64,000 nucleotides of DNA from Leucaena leucocephala. Lineage: Eukaryota > Streptophyta > Magnoliopsida > Fabales > Fabaceae. The position numbers and the translations under genes were made by a program. The notes under the pieces are model-generated. The model searched no databases, was not told the DNA's origin, and was given only the letters and a program-made list of their open reading frames with translations. The DNA lies in contig CM073563.1 of NCBI GenBank assembly GCA_037074615.1, positions 17,158,501-17,222,500 of the forward strand, in the 5' to 3' direction. Position 1 is the stretch's first letter. Each line of letters begins with the position of its first letter. Shown here in pieces: positions 21,662 through 33,336 of the stretch.

Positions 21662-23445
21662 TAAGTGAAACTGAGAAATGCACATGCTCAAATGTAGAGT
21701 TTCATTTGTCTTATCAGTCTACTGGATATTGAGAAACTATGATTGAATAATATAAGATTAACGTCCCCATGTCTTATGCTTGGTCTAGATATCTTGTGAC
21801 AAAAGAGACTCTCCAAGGTTCTAAGATATACTAAATCGGATCATCAACTTTCATATAATTTGGATAGACATAATGCCTTGCTAGAGGCCGATTATGACTT
21901 GTGAGTCAAAATGTATTTTGGACCCACTGTCAACATTATATGAGCCTACAGATCGCACACAAGAATGGGCCAACATGAGCTAAGATGTCCAAGTTTATTA
22001 AATTTAGAAAATATTCAAATTTAATACATATGAAATGTCCTCATTTAATATAGAAATTTTCTTATTCTAAAATAAGAAAGTTCTAGAAGATCTTCATATA
22101 AGAATATAATATTATTTATAGTAAAATAATATTATCTTATTATTATTTGAGAAAATAATAATATTATATTTAATTCAGGATTTGAATTCTTTAGAAAATT
22201 TAATATGAAATATGATAACTTTGGAAGATTTCATATTAAAGATAATATATCATAAATTAACTAGAATAATAATCATATTAAATATATTAGTGGTTGAAAA
22301 TCAACGTGTATATGATATACATAATTTTTAAATAGATATTTTTAAGTAGGATAAACATATTATTTCTTTTCTATTAGTGGTAGATGAAATGTATAAATTT
22401 AATATATAAAATTCGTATATAATTTATTATTTAATTTAAATATGAGATTTAAGTTAAATAATATGATATCTCAGTAATTAGGGTGAACGAGTTGATCCAT
22501 AATGAGATTGCGAGTTCTTTGAGAGTCAGTGAAAGAAACCATTGATAGAGAGAAACATATGGAAAGTAGTAGAGGGCAATGTATCTATTTGAGTCACGCT
22601 ATTGAGAATAGGTGTGATCTTCTTAGACAGTAAGAACCAAGCACAGTTCGTGAAAGGTGCTAGTTCACTATTCACAATGCCATTCGTGTGGACTAGTGGA
22701 GTGTGTTCATTCAAGGAGTAACACCTGTGATCTGAATTAAGCATATCTTTCAAGTTTTGTGATCATGTTCATGAGGATACTAGTAGAGTGTATTCATTGC
22801 AAGAGTAGTACCAAGGATCAGAATTACCAAACAAGATTTTAAAGATCAGATTTTAAGTTTAATTGGTAAATCTCCTTCTTAATTTAATTTAAGCAATGCT
22901 GACATATCCCTTTAAAGGGTTTTTGACAATTTTTTTAATTATATTCTACTACGCTTGTGCTCCAAACCCAACATAAACAACTTAAGCTTGAAGAATTAAA
23001 TTACAACTGAGTTAAAATTATGGACTAAATAATTATATTTTCAAATATATAAATTGTTTTTTCAAAAGGTAATTAAAATGGACAGAAAAACATAAATACA
23101 TGGTTTTAAAGGTAAAGAAAGTTCTTTTATTACTAAAGATCTGCGATTTTGATGGATTTTCTCAAAAATCACTGTGATATGCTTTTCTATAATATTTCCT
23201 AATTATATATTCTTTCTTTTCTTTTGCTGTTCCCTTCTTTATTTGTCAACCAATTGTCTCTTACCTTTAATCGCTTGCCTGTTTGGTTATGCACTTGTCG
23301 GTTCCAATTAACTCTAATTATTATAATGATAATGTTTCTGGCACACTGTTTTAGTTTGGAATTTTTTTAATTATATAGAAATTCTCTTACGTTTCAAATA
23401 CGTATCCTCAAAATTTAATGATAAAAATATTTATCGATTTATTAT
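21662..23445. other. Non-coding AT-rich stretch
   Basis: No gene seen. The text at 21,700-21,960 and 22,480-22,860 (for example the repeated GAGTGTRTTCATTSMARGAGTA at about 22,698 and 22,786) resembles a degraded retrotransposon LTR, but I could not assign it. It may be the right half of the same unit as 7,165-7,783. Confidence 0.4.
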
Positions 23446-24039
23446 TGTAACATCTTGAATTTTTAATATTGGTTAAATAAGTTAAGTTGGGCCAAAAGTT
23501 AAAAGTATGAGAAGTTCAAGAGCTAAAATATAAATAAGCCTAAATGTTGAGCCAAAAGTATAATTATAAAAAATACCAAAAATTTGGGAAACCTCAAGAA
23601 AATCCCATAAAATAGGAAATAAGTTCCTAATTTATTTTTTACGATTAAATAAAGTAATTAAAGTGAAGATGCCTCAAAAGGAATTTGTTTGGCCAAAAAG
23701 CTTATTTTCAGGTGAAATTTTAAGGAAAGAAAGAAGAAACTAGTTATTAAAATTATTATGGGCCACAGGAAATTGAGGAAACAGTATAATATATCATTTT
23801 GGAAATTTAGGAAAATTATGAAGAGAATTAATTTGTCAAAAGTTTGCTAAATTATTTTAAAGCTAATTCTTGATAATTAAGGGCCTATTTTCTCAAAAAT
23901 TTAAGGACAAATAGTTAAAGGTTATTGTTTGGCCTAAAAATTTTAGAAAATTATTTTGTAAAGTAAAAAGGTTGATTATGGGAGAAAATATTTACAAAGT
24001 ATTTAGCATAAATTTCTCAAAATTATTTGGCAATTTAAG
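23446..24039 (+). repeat. Degenerate Gypsy-type LTR (D), left part
   Basis: Opens TGTAACATCTTGAATTTTT, like the starts of the other Gypsy LTRs here, and continues with the A-rich text typical of their 5' ends (GAGCTAAAATATAAATAAG, TTGAGCCAAAAGTATAATTA). It is interrupted near 24,040 by a Mutator-like element. The presumed remainder is 29,891-31,446. Confidence 0.5.
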
Positions 24040-24068
24040 TTAGGGAGAAAGACAAATAATGACCATGT

Positions 24069-24173
24069 GAATTTAGAAAAGACAATTTAAACATATGAAT
24101 ATCTAAAAGGACATATTGGGTAGCATGTCGAATCTGTCTTTTATAAATTTGGGTAAGAATATCGAATTACCCC
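24069..24173 (+). repeat. MULE left terminal inverted repeat
   Basis: Contains ACATATTGGGTAGCATGTCG and TCTTTTATAAATTTGGGTAA. It aligns with the reverse complement of 29,743-29,846 with scattered mismatches. Confidence 0.6.
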
Positions 24174-26372
24174 TAGAAGCATTTGAAAAAAAAATGAAAG
24201 AATGAAGCTCAGAATGCAAATCATCCCTCGACTATTTGAGACTATTTCACAGCTCACTGAAGTTACGCTCGCGTTGTCACCGTGGAAGAGTGTAAGAGCT
24301 CATTACATCACCATCGAAGCTTAAATCAAAGAATTGTCACCGTCAAAGCCCATTGTGAGTTTAGGATTGGGAGGAAGATTAGGGTTTAAAAATTAGGTAA
24401 GTTGTCGATGCACTTTATTGCTATGTATTGGAAGGTTTATCTCTATTCCTGGAACCATTCGATTTTAATTAATGCTCCAACAAATTTCAATGGCCATAGA
24501 CTGATAGAATGGATTATATACTGATTATTCTTAAACATTTTCCCTCACATTCTTTGATTTTAAATATTCCGTTTGCAAAAAATGGTGACTGTTGGAATTT
24601 GTACTTTTTGCTGTTTGGGTGTGTATATAGCACTGAGCATGAATTTAGGAGAACCATCGCTTTAGTTTAGTTATGAAGATGAACTATTAAATTGACACAT
24701 TTTCCCTATTAAAAAGTTGTGTTTAAGCCTTTTCTGGTTAAGTTATACAGTCAAAAATTATTATGTTTCACGATCCTTGGAGAGTAATTCTTATTTGCTA
24801 TATACAACCTATATAACATTGGTGTTGTACTCTGTGTTTACAGCATATGCCTGAGTATGCTGAATAGCATCTCCTCATTTGCTTTGGTGGGGACTCTAGA
24901 AGAAAATTGAGGAAATGAGGGAAAAGTTTGATACCTTTATTTTGTGTATTGATTTGGCATGTGTATGTGTATGTATATATATCTAGCAACTGTCTGATAT
25001 CTATCAATCTAATATCTTCCAAATTACTTTTTAATTTTGAACATCTGTGTACTGCACGTGAGTGACACTTTTTGATTCCTTTTCTTTCTTGAAAGAGGAA
25101 GAAAATCTAGAAATAACATTAACTTAGAGATTATATATATGAGTCTTTGTAATAATTTGTCCTTTGGGCAATTAATAGCCATTATGTGTTCTCTATTTTT
25201 ATTTTGTGTTATGCTTGTATTCTATAGACATGTGTTTACATTTAATAACTATAGTTGGAAAATATTGTTAGATGAAATTACTAATCACTGCATTTGAGGA
25301 CCATGCAAACAGCAACTGGAGTCGCCTTGTTTATTTTTATATAACTGATAAAGGCCTTTATAAAAGGTTTACGGAACCATTCCTAATAAAGATACAGGTT
25401 ATTAGAAACTATAAAAGCATAAAATTGATATGAGTGGATTAGAAATTATGCAAGGTAGACTGGAACAGATAACCAGAAGATAACACGATAAAAATTATGA
25501 TATTGGAATTAAGTTTGCATTTAGTAGATGGAATAAATATTTGAGAAAAGGGAAAATGTGAAGGAAAGTATTTTTAGCTATATGTGATAGATGAGAAAGT
25601 GATTTTCTTAAAAAGAGAGCTTCAGATGTTTACAGCAGAGAATTTTCTCATTCTCGTTTGCTCTAAAGTAATTTATGTGATCCTTTTATGCTTGCAATAG
25701 TTTGCTATATCTTTGCCATTAGAGCACACACTATTTATTGCATTTTTGTGCTTGCTAACTAGTGCATCTATGTAGCTTCTTGCATATACAACTGCATTAG
25801 TAATAGTCAAGGGATATAGATGTCCACATGAAATTTTGCTTTTTCACTATTGATATAGTAACACTGAATTGTTGGATGCCATATTATGTCACTGCGAATA
25901 TGGATACCAATGAAGGCTTAAGCATCTATCCATCGTACCACTATAAAACTCTTCTTCTGGTTTGTGGCTACCTTTATGTTTGAATTTTAGTTTCTTGGGT
26001 TGTTGCTTATGGTCCTATTTTGAACATGTGGCTTGAAAACCAAAACCTTCATTGACCTGTGATTTTCTACAACAACTAATTTTAGCTACAGAACTTCTAT
26101 GTTAAGCTTACTATTCCTTTTTTTAAAAGCATTGATACAATATATCAATGTGTTCAATTATAAATCTAACTGAAAATATGAGATGGCTTTCCAACAAAAT
26201 ATAAGATGGTATTTCAAACTAAATATACCTCTTTCAACAAATTGGGAATTGCATTAAAGTAGTGTGATGCGGACAAAATTACATTAACTTGAAATTTTAA
26301 AATTGGTTGTTGTCTTATTGACTATCTATAGTACAGATACAAAGTTCCATTGCTTATGTTTTTGTTTGGAAA
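24174..26372 (+). other. MULE interior upstream of the Ulp1-like exon; no clear coding frame
   Basis: GTTACGCTCGCGTTGTCACC and nearby GC-richer text (24,240-24,400) ending at TTAGGTAAG looks like a transcribed leader with a splice donor. The remaining 2 kb is AT-rich with no recognisable exon; long introns are possible. Confidence 0.35.
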
Positions 26373-26858
26373 TTGTTTACAAAATGTTTTGATTCTCAAT
26401 GTCACCATGGTTTGCTCTTGTTCGAAAGGCTTTTCAGGCAAAGTCGTCATTTGCAGGATTCCAGCTACATCAGTAACTATGATATCATTAGGTTAGTTAA
26501 ACTTAACCTCCTTGAGAAAGCGAAGAAGACAAATGGTGATATTATTTGGGCCCCAGTTCCACTTCAAAATAATTTATGAGTCATTGAATCAGTTGGTATT
26601 TAGATTTGTAGAGGGTTACCTATTTTAAGTTGTTTATATTATTGATATTATTGTCTCTATAGGCAAGACTGTGGGGTACATGTATTCATATGGTTGACTA
26701 AATGGGAGTTGAATACACCACTTGACTATGACGCAGAATATGTTGCAGAGTTTAGATGTAATCTAATGTGGTAGCTAGTAAATCATGAGTTCAACACAAG
26801 ACAAGAATTTGCGTTAAGCCTACTTCCACCAAGTGAGACTGCTACATTGAGCAAATGA
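26373..26858 (+). pseudogene. Ulp1-like cysteine protease fragment carried by the MULE
   Basis: An acceptor (CTCTATAG at 26,655-26,662) opens an exon reading QDCGVHVFIWLTKWE, whose QDCG carries the Ulp1 catalytic cysteine (codon 26,670-26,672). It continues DYDAEYVAEFRCNLMW, has an in-frame TAG at 26,772-26,774, then LVNHEFNTRQEF and ends at TGA 26,856-26,858. The preceding frame (26,373-26,579) ends GDIIWAPVPLQNNL. It sits where the family has a hydrophobic strand before the catalytic His-Trp pair, but the His is not present, so that assignment is weak. Plants commonly carry Ulp1-like genes in MULEs (the Kaonashi type). Confidence 0.6.
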
Positions 26859-27109
26859 TGTTTCAATTTTTGTAATGTAAAGTTTTTGTAATAACTTCAA
26901 CCATTGACCGATTGATATTCTGACTTACTTAATCACTTTTCAGTGTTCAATTTTTGTAAAGTTCAATTTTTAGATGATCAATTTTTAGTGTCCAACTTTT
27001 ATAATGTTCAACTTTGTAATGACCATGTCCATATTTTGTAGTGACTATGTATAAATTTTCCCTTAGACATATATTTGCAATGACATTTGCAATTCATGCT
27101 TTTCCTTTA
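26859..27109. other. Short AT-rich spacer with degenerate repeats
   Basis: Recurring TTCAATTTTTGTAATG / GTTCAATTTTTAG-like units (26,870-27,020) leading into the minisatellite. Confidence 0.5.
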
Positions 27110-28855
27110 AAATATGATATTTGCAATAGTATTTGCAACTTCGCTAATGATGTTTGTAACTTTACCAATGGTACTTGCAACTCCCATAATGGTGTTTGCA
27201 ACTTTATAATGGTATTTGCAACTTTGACAATCGTACTTATAACTTTGCCAATAGTATTTACAACTTTGATAGCGGTGTTTGCAACTTTGACAATTGTACT
27301 TATAACTTTATCAATAGTATTTACAACTTTGATAACAGTGTTTACAACTTTCCCAATGGTATTTACAACTACCATAATGGTGTTTGCAACTTTAACAATT
27401 GTACTTATAACTTTGATAATAGTATTTGCAACTTTGACAACGGTATTTGCAACTTTGACAATTGTACTTATAACTTTGCCAATAGTATTTGTAACTTTGA
27501 CAACGGTGTTTGTAACTTTCCCAATGGTATTTGTAACTTTCACAATAGTATTTACAACTCCCATAAAGGTGTTTACAACTTTGTCAATAGTATTTATAAC
27601 TTTCCCAATGGTATTTATAACTTTGACAATAGTATTTGCAACTCCCATCATGTTATTTGTAATTTTGACAATGGCATTTGTAACTATCACAATGGGATTT
27701 ATAAATTTGCTTATGGGATTTACTTGTATATTTGATTTGCAAGTCTGACAGGGATTTGAAACTCCTGTTATGGTATTTGCATGTCTCATCATGTTATTTA
27801 TAACTTAGACAGTGGTATTTGTAACTATCACAATGGGATTTGTAACTTTACTCATGGGATTTACATGTCTATTTGATTTGTAAGTCTGACAGGAATTTGA
27901 AACTCCTACTATGGTATTTGCAGGTCCTATTATAGTATTTACAACTTTTACAATGATATTTGCAACTTTGCTAATGGAGTTTGTAACTCCCATAATGGTG
28001 TTTGCAATTTTCCCAATGATATTTGGAACTCCCATAATGGTATTTGCAACTTCCCCAATAGTATTCGCGACTTCCTAAATGGTATTTGCAACTTCCTTAT
28101 TAGAGTTTGCAACTTCCCCAATGGAGTTTGCAACTTCCCCAATGGTATTTACAACTTCCCCAATAGTATTTGCAACTTTCCCAATAGTATGTACAACTTC
28201 CTCAATGGTATTTGTAACTTCCCTAATAGTATTTGCAACTTCCCCAATATTATTTGCAACTTCCCCAATAATATTTGCAACTTCCCCAGTGGTATTTGTA
28301 ACTTACCCAATGGAGTTTGCAACTTACCCAATGGTATTTACAACTTCCCTAATGGAGTTTGCAACTTCCCCAATGGTATTTACAACTTCCCCAATAGAGT
28401 TTGTAACTTTCCTAATAGTATTTACAACTTCCCCAATGGTCTTTGCAACTTCCCCAATGGTCTTTGCAACTTCCCCAATAGAGTTTGTAACTTCCCCAAT
28501 GGTATTTGTAACTTCCCCAATAGTATTTGTAACTTCTCAAATGGTATTTGCAACTTCCCTATTGGAGTTTGCAACTTCCCTAATAGTATTTGCAACTTTC
28601 CAATAGTCTTTACAACTTCCCCAATGGATTTTGCAACTTCCTTAATAGTATTTGCAACTTCTCCAATAGTATTTGAAATTTCCTTATTGGTATTTGCAAG
28701 TCTGATAGTGGGATATGTAACTCATTTTATCATGCCTGCAACTGATGCAGTTGATATGCTACTCTGCTAATAAGATTTACAACTCCTGCTATAGTATTTG
28801 TAACTTACACAATGGGATTTGCAAGTCTCACAATGGTATTTACAACTTATAACCA
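27110..28855. repeat. 21-bp minisatellite, roughly 80 units
   Basis: The unit is close to GTATTTGCAACTTCCCCAATG, varying mainly at CCCC/TGACA and at the purine before GTATTT. Left of about 27,700 most units carry TTTGACAAT; right of about 28,000 most carry TTCCCCAAT. Between them lies a two-copy higher-order unit (27,689 and 27,836, 147 bp or seven units apart) containing ATTTGATTTGYAAGTCTGACAG. Since 21 is a multiple of three, long open frames exist on both strands (plus 27,041-27,748, 27,196-27,735, 28,079-28,606 and 28,189-28,770; minus 27,094-27,792) giving heptads such as VFATSPI, CNFPNGI and GKLQTPL. I treat these as artefacts. Confidence 0.92.
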
Positions 28856-29120
28856 TAACATACTGCACAATTTCATTATGACATTGACCACTTAACTTAG
28901 GCCACTTACAAAAAATGATCCCACCTATGACAGCAATTACATTACATATAAACAATTGACAAACAGACATTAATATATCACTTAAGCCTACTATTTTTAA
29001 CCATTAACACTATACATCATATTCCATGTATTATACATTTTCTTCTTATACCCTAAACATTATGTACAAAAATGATAAGTTGAATACCAAAAAATATCCC
29101 TCATGTACTGACAGCCAATT

Positions 29121-29330
29121 TCACATTAGATTTGGATTTTTGTATGTTCTTCTAGTGTGGCCAGATTGGTGGCATGTGCTGCAGTGATATTTCTTCTTAT
29201 TTTGGAAATGAGATTCTCTCCTTTTATTTCTAGGCCTTCTTGGTAGTGTATTTGTAAGAGGTGGTGTTATTCATATTTGGTCATATGTATATTGCAGCTG
29301 ATAGTCATTACGATTTGCCACTCCTGCTCA
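29121..29330 (-). pseudogene. MULE transposase C-terminal zinc knuckle, remnant
   Basis: The minus strand reads NDYQLQYTYDQI, a stop, ITPPLTNTLPRRPRNKRRES, HFQNKKKYHCSTCHQSGHTR, then RTYKNPNLM and TGA (29,121-29,123). The order of a PP..RRPRNKR basic block followed by a CCHC knuckle is the standard C-terminus of MuDR-type transposases. Here the last knuckle Cys is Tyr. Only about 400 bp remain between this and the right inverted repeat, so the catalytic DDE domain is missing. It converges with the Ulp1-like gene, as mudrA and mudrB converge in maize MuDR. Confidence 0.7.
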
Positions 29331-29742
29331 ATCTGAATGGGTTGAAAAGGAATGACCCAATGGACTGCAGCACACAAACACATACTCATTCACCCTAACC
29401 TTATCCATACTTGCCCCATAAATGCACCAACTTCTCCATGCCGTCAAGTATTGTCAGGGAATTTTCGCTATTTCTCCTGCTGCTTTCTTGAACTAGTAGA
29501 AGCTATAGTATTTGTAAACCTCTTTCTCCCAAGGTAACCATCAAAATAAATAACATACAGCTAATTGTCATAAGAGTAAAACAAGAAGATTTATGTCAAA
29601 CATTTACTTACACTTCCTCCTTTCCAGTTTCAGTTCAGCTAAAGGCGTCTCCCGTAAGCTTTATCTCCCATTCACACCAATACTACCTTCTATCTAGTGA
29701 TGCTACATTGCTACTGTAGTTTTATCCTCTTTATTTAGTGAA
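29331..29742. other. Residual MULE sequence, no assignable exon
   Basis: May hold more decayed transposase codons on the minus strand (a plus frame at 29,352-29,537 is not recognisable). Nothing further can be supported. Confidence 0.3.
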
Positions 29743-29846
29743 GGTTAATTTGGTCTTTGCATATAAATTTATAAATAACATATTGGGCATCTTGCCCAAT
29801 CTGTCTTTTTCAATATTCACATGCCCAATTTATCTTTTTGAAATTG
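29743..29846 (-). repeat. MULE right terminal inverted repeat
   Basis: Contains ACATATTGGGCATCTTGCCC, itself nearly palindromic (TTGGGCA..TGCCCAA). On the minus strand it aligns with 24,069-24,173. Further TCTTTTTGAAAT copies lie just outside, to about 29,890. Confidence 0.6.
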
Positions 29847-29890
29847 AAATGGGTTTTCTTTTTGAAATTTACAAATGTCTTTTTGAAATA

Positions 29891-31446
29891 TTAATTTTAC
29901 TATCAAGCTGAAAAATAAATTTGGACCCAGGCTAGGACCAATTTGAGGAGCTAGGACGTGCTTCCTCGAGTCTAGAATTGAGGGATTTCAGATTTTTAGT
30001 TGGATCCAAGAAAAAAAGAAAAATTAAGAACAAGCTTAGGCGGGAAGCTTTGTGTGTGGGGCCAAGAAGCAAAATAATTTAGTGAAAATAGATGTGAGAC
30101 TTAATAACTAAAAAACTTAAATATCATAAATATGTTGTTAATGTCTACACTAAAATTTATTAATGTTAACTCTTTTAGTTAGTATTAGGTTTTTTAGATA
30201 ATTAAATCCTTTATATGGAATATCGTAATTTTTTGGTATGCCAAACATCATTTAGGAAGAGTAAGAGAGCATGACCGAGGGAAGAGGATCAAGGAGAAGA
30301 GTTGGAAGAACAAGATATCCTTTACATGCGATTGGATATCTAGGCTAAGGTAAGGATCTTGAACCTTATTCCATCATTAATTTCTTCAATTGGGGAGTGT
30401 TCTGTAAATATATGATGATGATTAAAAATATAACTTTTAGAGAGAGAGAAACATGTAGAAAAGCTTAAGTAAATAATGTAAGATGAGGGAATATGGGTTG
30501 TTTAGTTGTTTCTTGGCTGGTATATGCTGAATGTTGTTGTGGGGAAAAATGAATTTTGAATCTGGACCTTGCTGTCCAGAGGAGTTTATTTAATTTTTCT
30601 TATAGAAATTCATAGAAGTGTTCAAATGCTTAAGTAGATGAGGTATATCATTGTTATATGGTTGTATGATTTTGGCCATAGGGTGAAGCTTAAATCTGGA
30701 AGTAGAAACCGATGATGAACCATTGTTTTGTTTTTCATTTATGCATGGAAAGTTATTTTTAGGTAAAATCTATAGTAGATTAAGCAATGGTAAGCCTCAA
30801 TGCAATATATGGAGGAGCAAGAATTGGATTTCATAAACTTTCTCACTCTGTTTTGTTAGACTTCTATTAAGGGAGATCATTTTTGTTAAGTTTAAATATC
30901 CCCATATGGTTAGAAGAGGATCTTGAGATGTTGCAGGATGGTATTTTCAAAAATTGAAGTTTAATATCCTAGGAAAGGTGTTGTCTAGTTTTAAGGAAAA
31001 AAATATTTAAGAGCTCAAATGTCAAAAGAATTTGGTGAATAAATGTCAAATTAGTTGTATGAAGATGAATGCTTATGAAATTCGAAATTTTAAAGCTATA
31101 GATTTAAGATATGTAGTTTTAAAATGTTATTATATGGAATAAGTACCCTGAATTACCAAATCATATGTAAGACATGCCTATAGGTCTCTATAATGTGGGC
31201 TATAGCAATGAAAATGAAATGCATTAAATTTTCCTTACTCCCCTGTTTTGGACAGCCACTGTTTTGACCAGAAAATATTCGAATTTGTTGAAAATGAGTA
31301 CCCCCAACATGTTTAGAAGAGGATTTAGTATGGGATAAAGATCCTAGAGCAAGTTTAGAACCATTGGGATTGGAAATGAATTTTTATAGCAAGACATATA
31401 TAATTTGGCCATTAGGGTATTTAAGGAAAGGAGCTATAATTTTACA
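29891..31446 (+). repeat. Degenerate Gypsy-type LTR (D), right part (tentative)
   Basis: Non-coding. GGATATCTAGGCTAAGGTAA at about 30,336 resembles the spot in the other LTRs where a leader ends at AAGGTAAG. The end TATAATTTTACA at 31,446 is a plausible LTR end, but the flanks (ATTAT left, ACATC right) do not match, so the boundary and the pairing with 23,446 are uncertain. Confidence 0.35.
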
Positions 31447-31653
31447 ACATCAAAATTAAGAATGGATTTTTTATGCAAAATTACGTAGGAATTTTATAAC
31501 TTATTAGTTTTAACATTAAAAAGAGTAATTAACTCATTAAATATATTTTAAATTGAATATGTTTAACTTTACTTTTATAAAAAAAATACGGATTCTCTCT
31601 CATATTCGTCATCTCTATGTAATTAAATAATAAGGAGAAAGAGTAAAAATATA

Positions 31654-31967
31654 CTCCTTTAAATTATTAATATAAAAGCTATTTGATTTCTTTAGATAAA
31701 TTAAGGAAATCAAATAAATCATTTAATTTTGATTAAATTTAACCTCTCAAAATAAATTTTTATTATATATTTATTAATTTATCTAAATTAATCAACTAAT
31801 TCTTATATTAATTATAATTTATTGATTTATTTAATTTTTTTTAATTTATTTAAAAATATTAACTAATTTTTATATTAAAATGATAGAGTATTAATTACTC
31901 TTCAAATAAATTATATTGTGCGTAAAAAAAACTTTAGATGATAATTTGTATTGTACACTGGAGGGAG
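31654..31967. mobile_element. Stowaway-like MITE, about 314 bp
   Basis: The right end reads TTGTACACTGGAGGGAG followed by TA, the inverse of the Stowaway end CTCCCTCC. The left end TA-CTCCTTTAAATTATTAAT is more diverged. The interior is very AT-rich with no gene. Confidence 0.55.
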
Positions 31968-32425
31968 TATGTTGGTCTACTGCTCCCACACATCATTACG
32001 AGACAATGAAAAGTTTATGAGAAGTTGTATTTATTTTTCTAATATTTGCAGAGTCTATTGATGTAGAGAAAAGGATTAAAAAATAGAGGTAAGTTAAATA
32101 AAATTTAATGAAACGTGTGAAAAATTGTTATAATAATAAAATATTTCTACAAAACTTAAAAAACAAGTATTTTATAAATATGTTGTGCATATCGGTATGT
32201 TTGATTTTTTCAGATGTTAACGTTAGGATTATTCTTCACTTGTTATATTGCCTTTGTAGATAGCAATTTATGTTCTATATCTATTTATAACTTATGAACA
32301 TTGTTAATTATTAAAATATCATTTTGTCCTTTCTTTAAAAAATTAAATATTGATAAAGGAATATAAAATTATAAAATATAATTTATAAGTATCTTAATTG
32401 ATGTATTGAAGTAGCAAGCATAATA

Positions 32426-32691
32426 CTCCCTCCAGTCCACAATATAAATTAATATATAGAAGAATTCTTTAATCTACAATATAAATTATTTAAAGAGTAA
32501 TTAATATTTATTTTTCTATTTTTTTCTTATTTAATTATATAGAGATGAGAGATATGAGATGTAATGTATATTCTTTAATAGATATAAAATTGATAAAAAC
32601 TTTAATTTAAGATAGATTTAATAATTGTAACTGCTATTTTTTAGTTCTAATAAAGCGGTTAAAAGTAGCTTATATCTTGAACTAAAGGAAT
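32426..32691. mobile_element. Stowaway-like MITE, 266 bp
   Basis: TA-CTCCCTCCAGTCCACAATA at the left is the classic Stowaway end. The right end TTATATCTTGAACTAAAGGA is its diverged inverse (17 of about 23 positions), followed by TA. Non-autonomous Tc1/mariner-type element. Confidence 0.8.
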
Positions 32692-32696
32692 TAAGT

Positions 32697-33336
32697 GTTT
32701 GTTTGGCAACATCTTTTAAAAATTAATTTTAGCCAAAACTTTGGTTTAAAAAAATTTAAAACAAACAGCTATTTTTGTCCATAATTGATTTTAGCCAAAA
32801 TCTCAGTTTGAAAAAATTTGTAACAAACAACTATTTTTTTTCAGAATTAATTTTGGTCAAAATCATGGTTTAAAACCATGGTTTTGAATAAGTTATTGAA
32901 AATAACTTTTGGAACAGTAAAAGAGCTTATGAATTATCCAATTACTATTTTACCCCTACTTTTTTCTTATACTCTCTCTCATCTCTCATCTCTCATCTCT
33001 CATCTCTCTTCTTCACACTATCTCCTCTTTCCTCTCTCTTCTCTATACTATCTCCTATCTCATATTTCTCCTCTCTTCTCTCTCCTATTTATTCTCTCCC
33101 TCTCTCCTTTCTCATACTTTAATCAAATCATATCATTTTTTATAATTTATTAATATAAAAAGTAATTCTACTACTAATCATCTAAACATCTCTATTTTTA
33201 AAATATATTCTTCAAAATCTATTCTTCCTAAAATTTATTCTCTCTATAATCTATTCTTTTTAAAATTTATTCTCTAGAATCTATTCTTTTTAAAATTTAT
33301 TTTTTAAAAGCTAATCTAAATATACCCTAAATTGAG
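32697..33336 (+). mobile_element. CT-rich inverted-repeat element, family X, copy 1
   Basis: Starts GTGTTTGTTTGGCAACATC. It contains GGAACAGTAAAAGAGCTTAT, a CATCTCTCATCTCTC pyrimidine tract and TTCTTTTTAAAATTTATTCT repeats, and ends near AATCTAAATATACCC. Copies 2-5 at 57.6-62.5 kb share the AACAGTAAAAGAG and TAATTACTATTTTACCC blocks. The frame at 32,878-33,153 is an open run through the CT tract and not a gene. Confidence 0.7.

Larger units (their letters stand above)
24040..29890. mobile_element. Mutator-like element (MULE), about 5.8 kb, with Ulp1-like and transposase remnants
   Basis: Diverged terminal inverted repeats are visible: 24,069-24,173 on the plus strand and 29,743-29,846 on the minus strand share, in order, AATTT..AAAAGA, GAATAT, ATTGGGYARSATGYCSAAT and TTTATAAATTT. 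Inside are a Ulp1-like fragment (plus), a 21-bp minisatellite, and a transposase C-terminal zinc knuckle (minus) close to the right end. Convergent genes between long inverted repeats fit a MULE. The outermost ends and the 9-bp duplication were not resolved, so both boundaries are approximate. Confidence 0.65.

Noticed and set aside
7779..21666. Copy A as a clean solo LTR with target duplications
   Set aside because: Flanking 5-mers TGGAT and TAAGT do not match.
27041..28770. Long overlapping open frames on both strands (up to 235 codons)
   Set aside because: They arise because the 21-bp tandem unit has no stop in several frames; heptad repeats with no domain, and no start or context arguing for translation.
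27110..28855. CRISPR-like regular repeat array
   Set aside because: Units are contiguous 21-mers without unique spacers, in a plant nuclear context.
29743..29846. Reading the right MULE end as a direct repeat of the left end
   Set aside because: The core is near-palindromic, so it aligns both ways; the flanking text (GAATAT, TTTATAAATTT, AAATTA) only lines up in the inverted orientation.
32878..33153. Ser/Leu-rich frame (and the similar ones at 58,286-58,576)
   Set aside because: Pure translation of a CTCTCAT-type pyrimidine tract inside a repeated element present in five copies.
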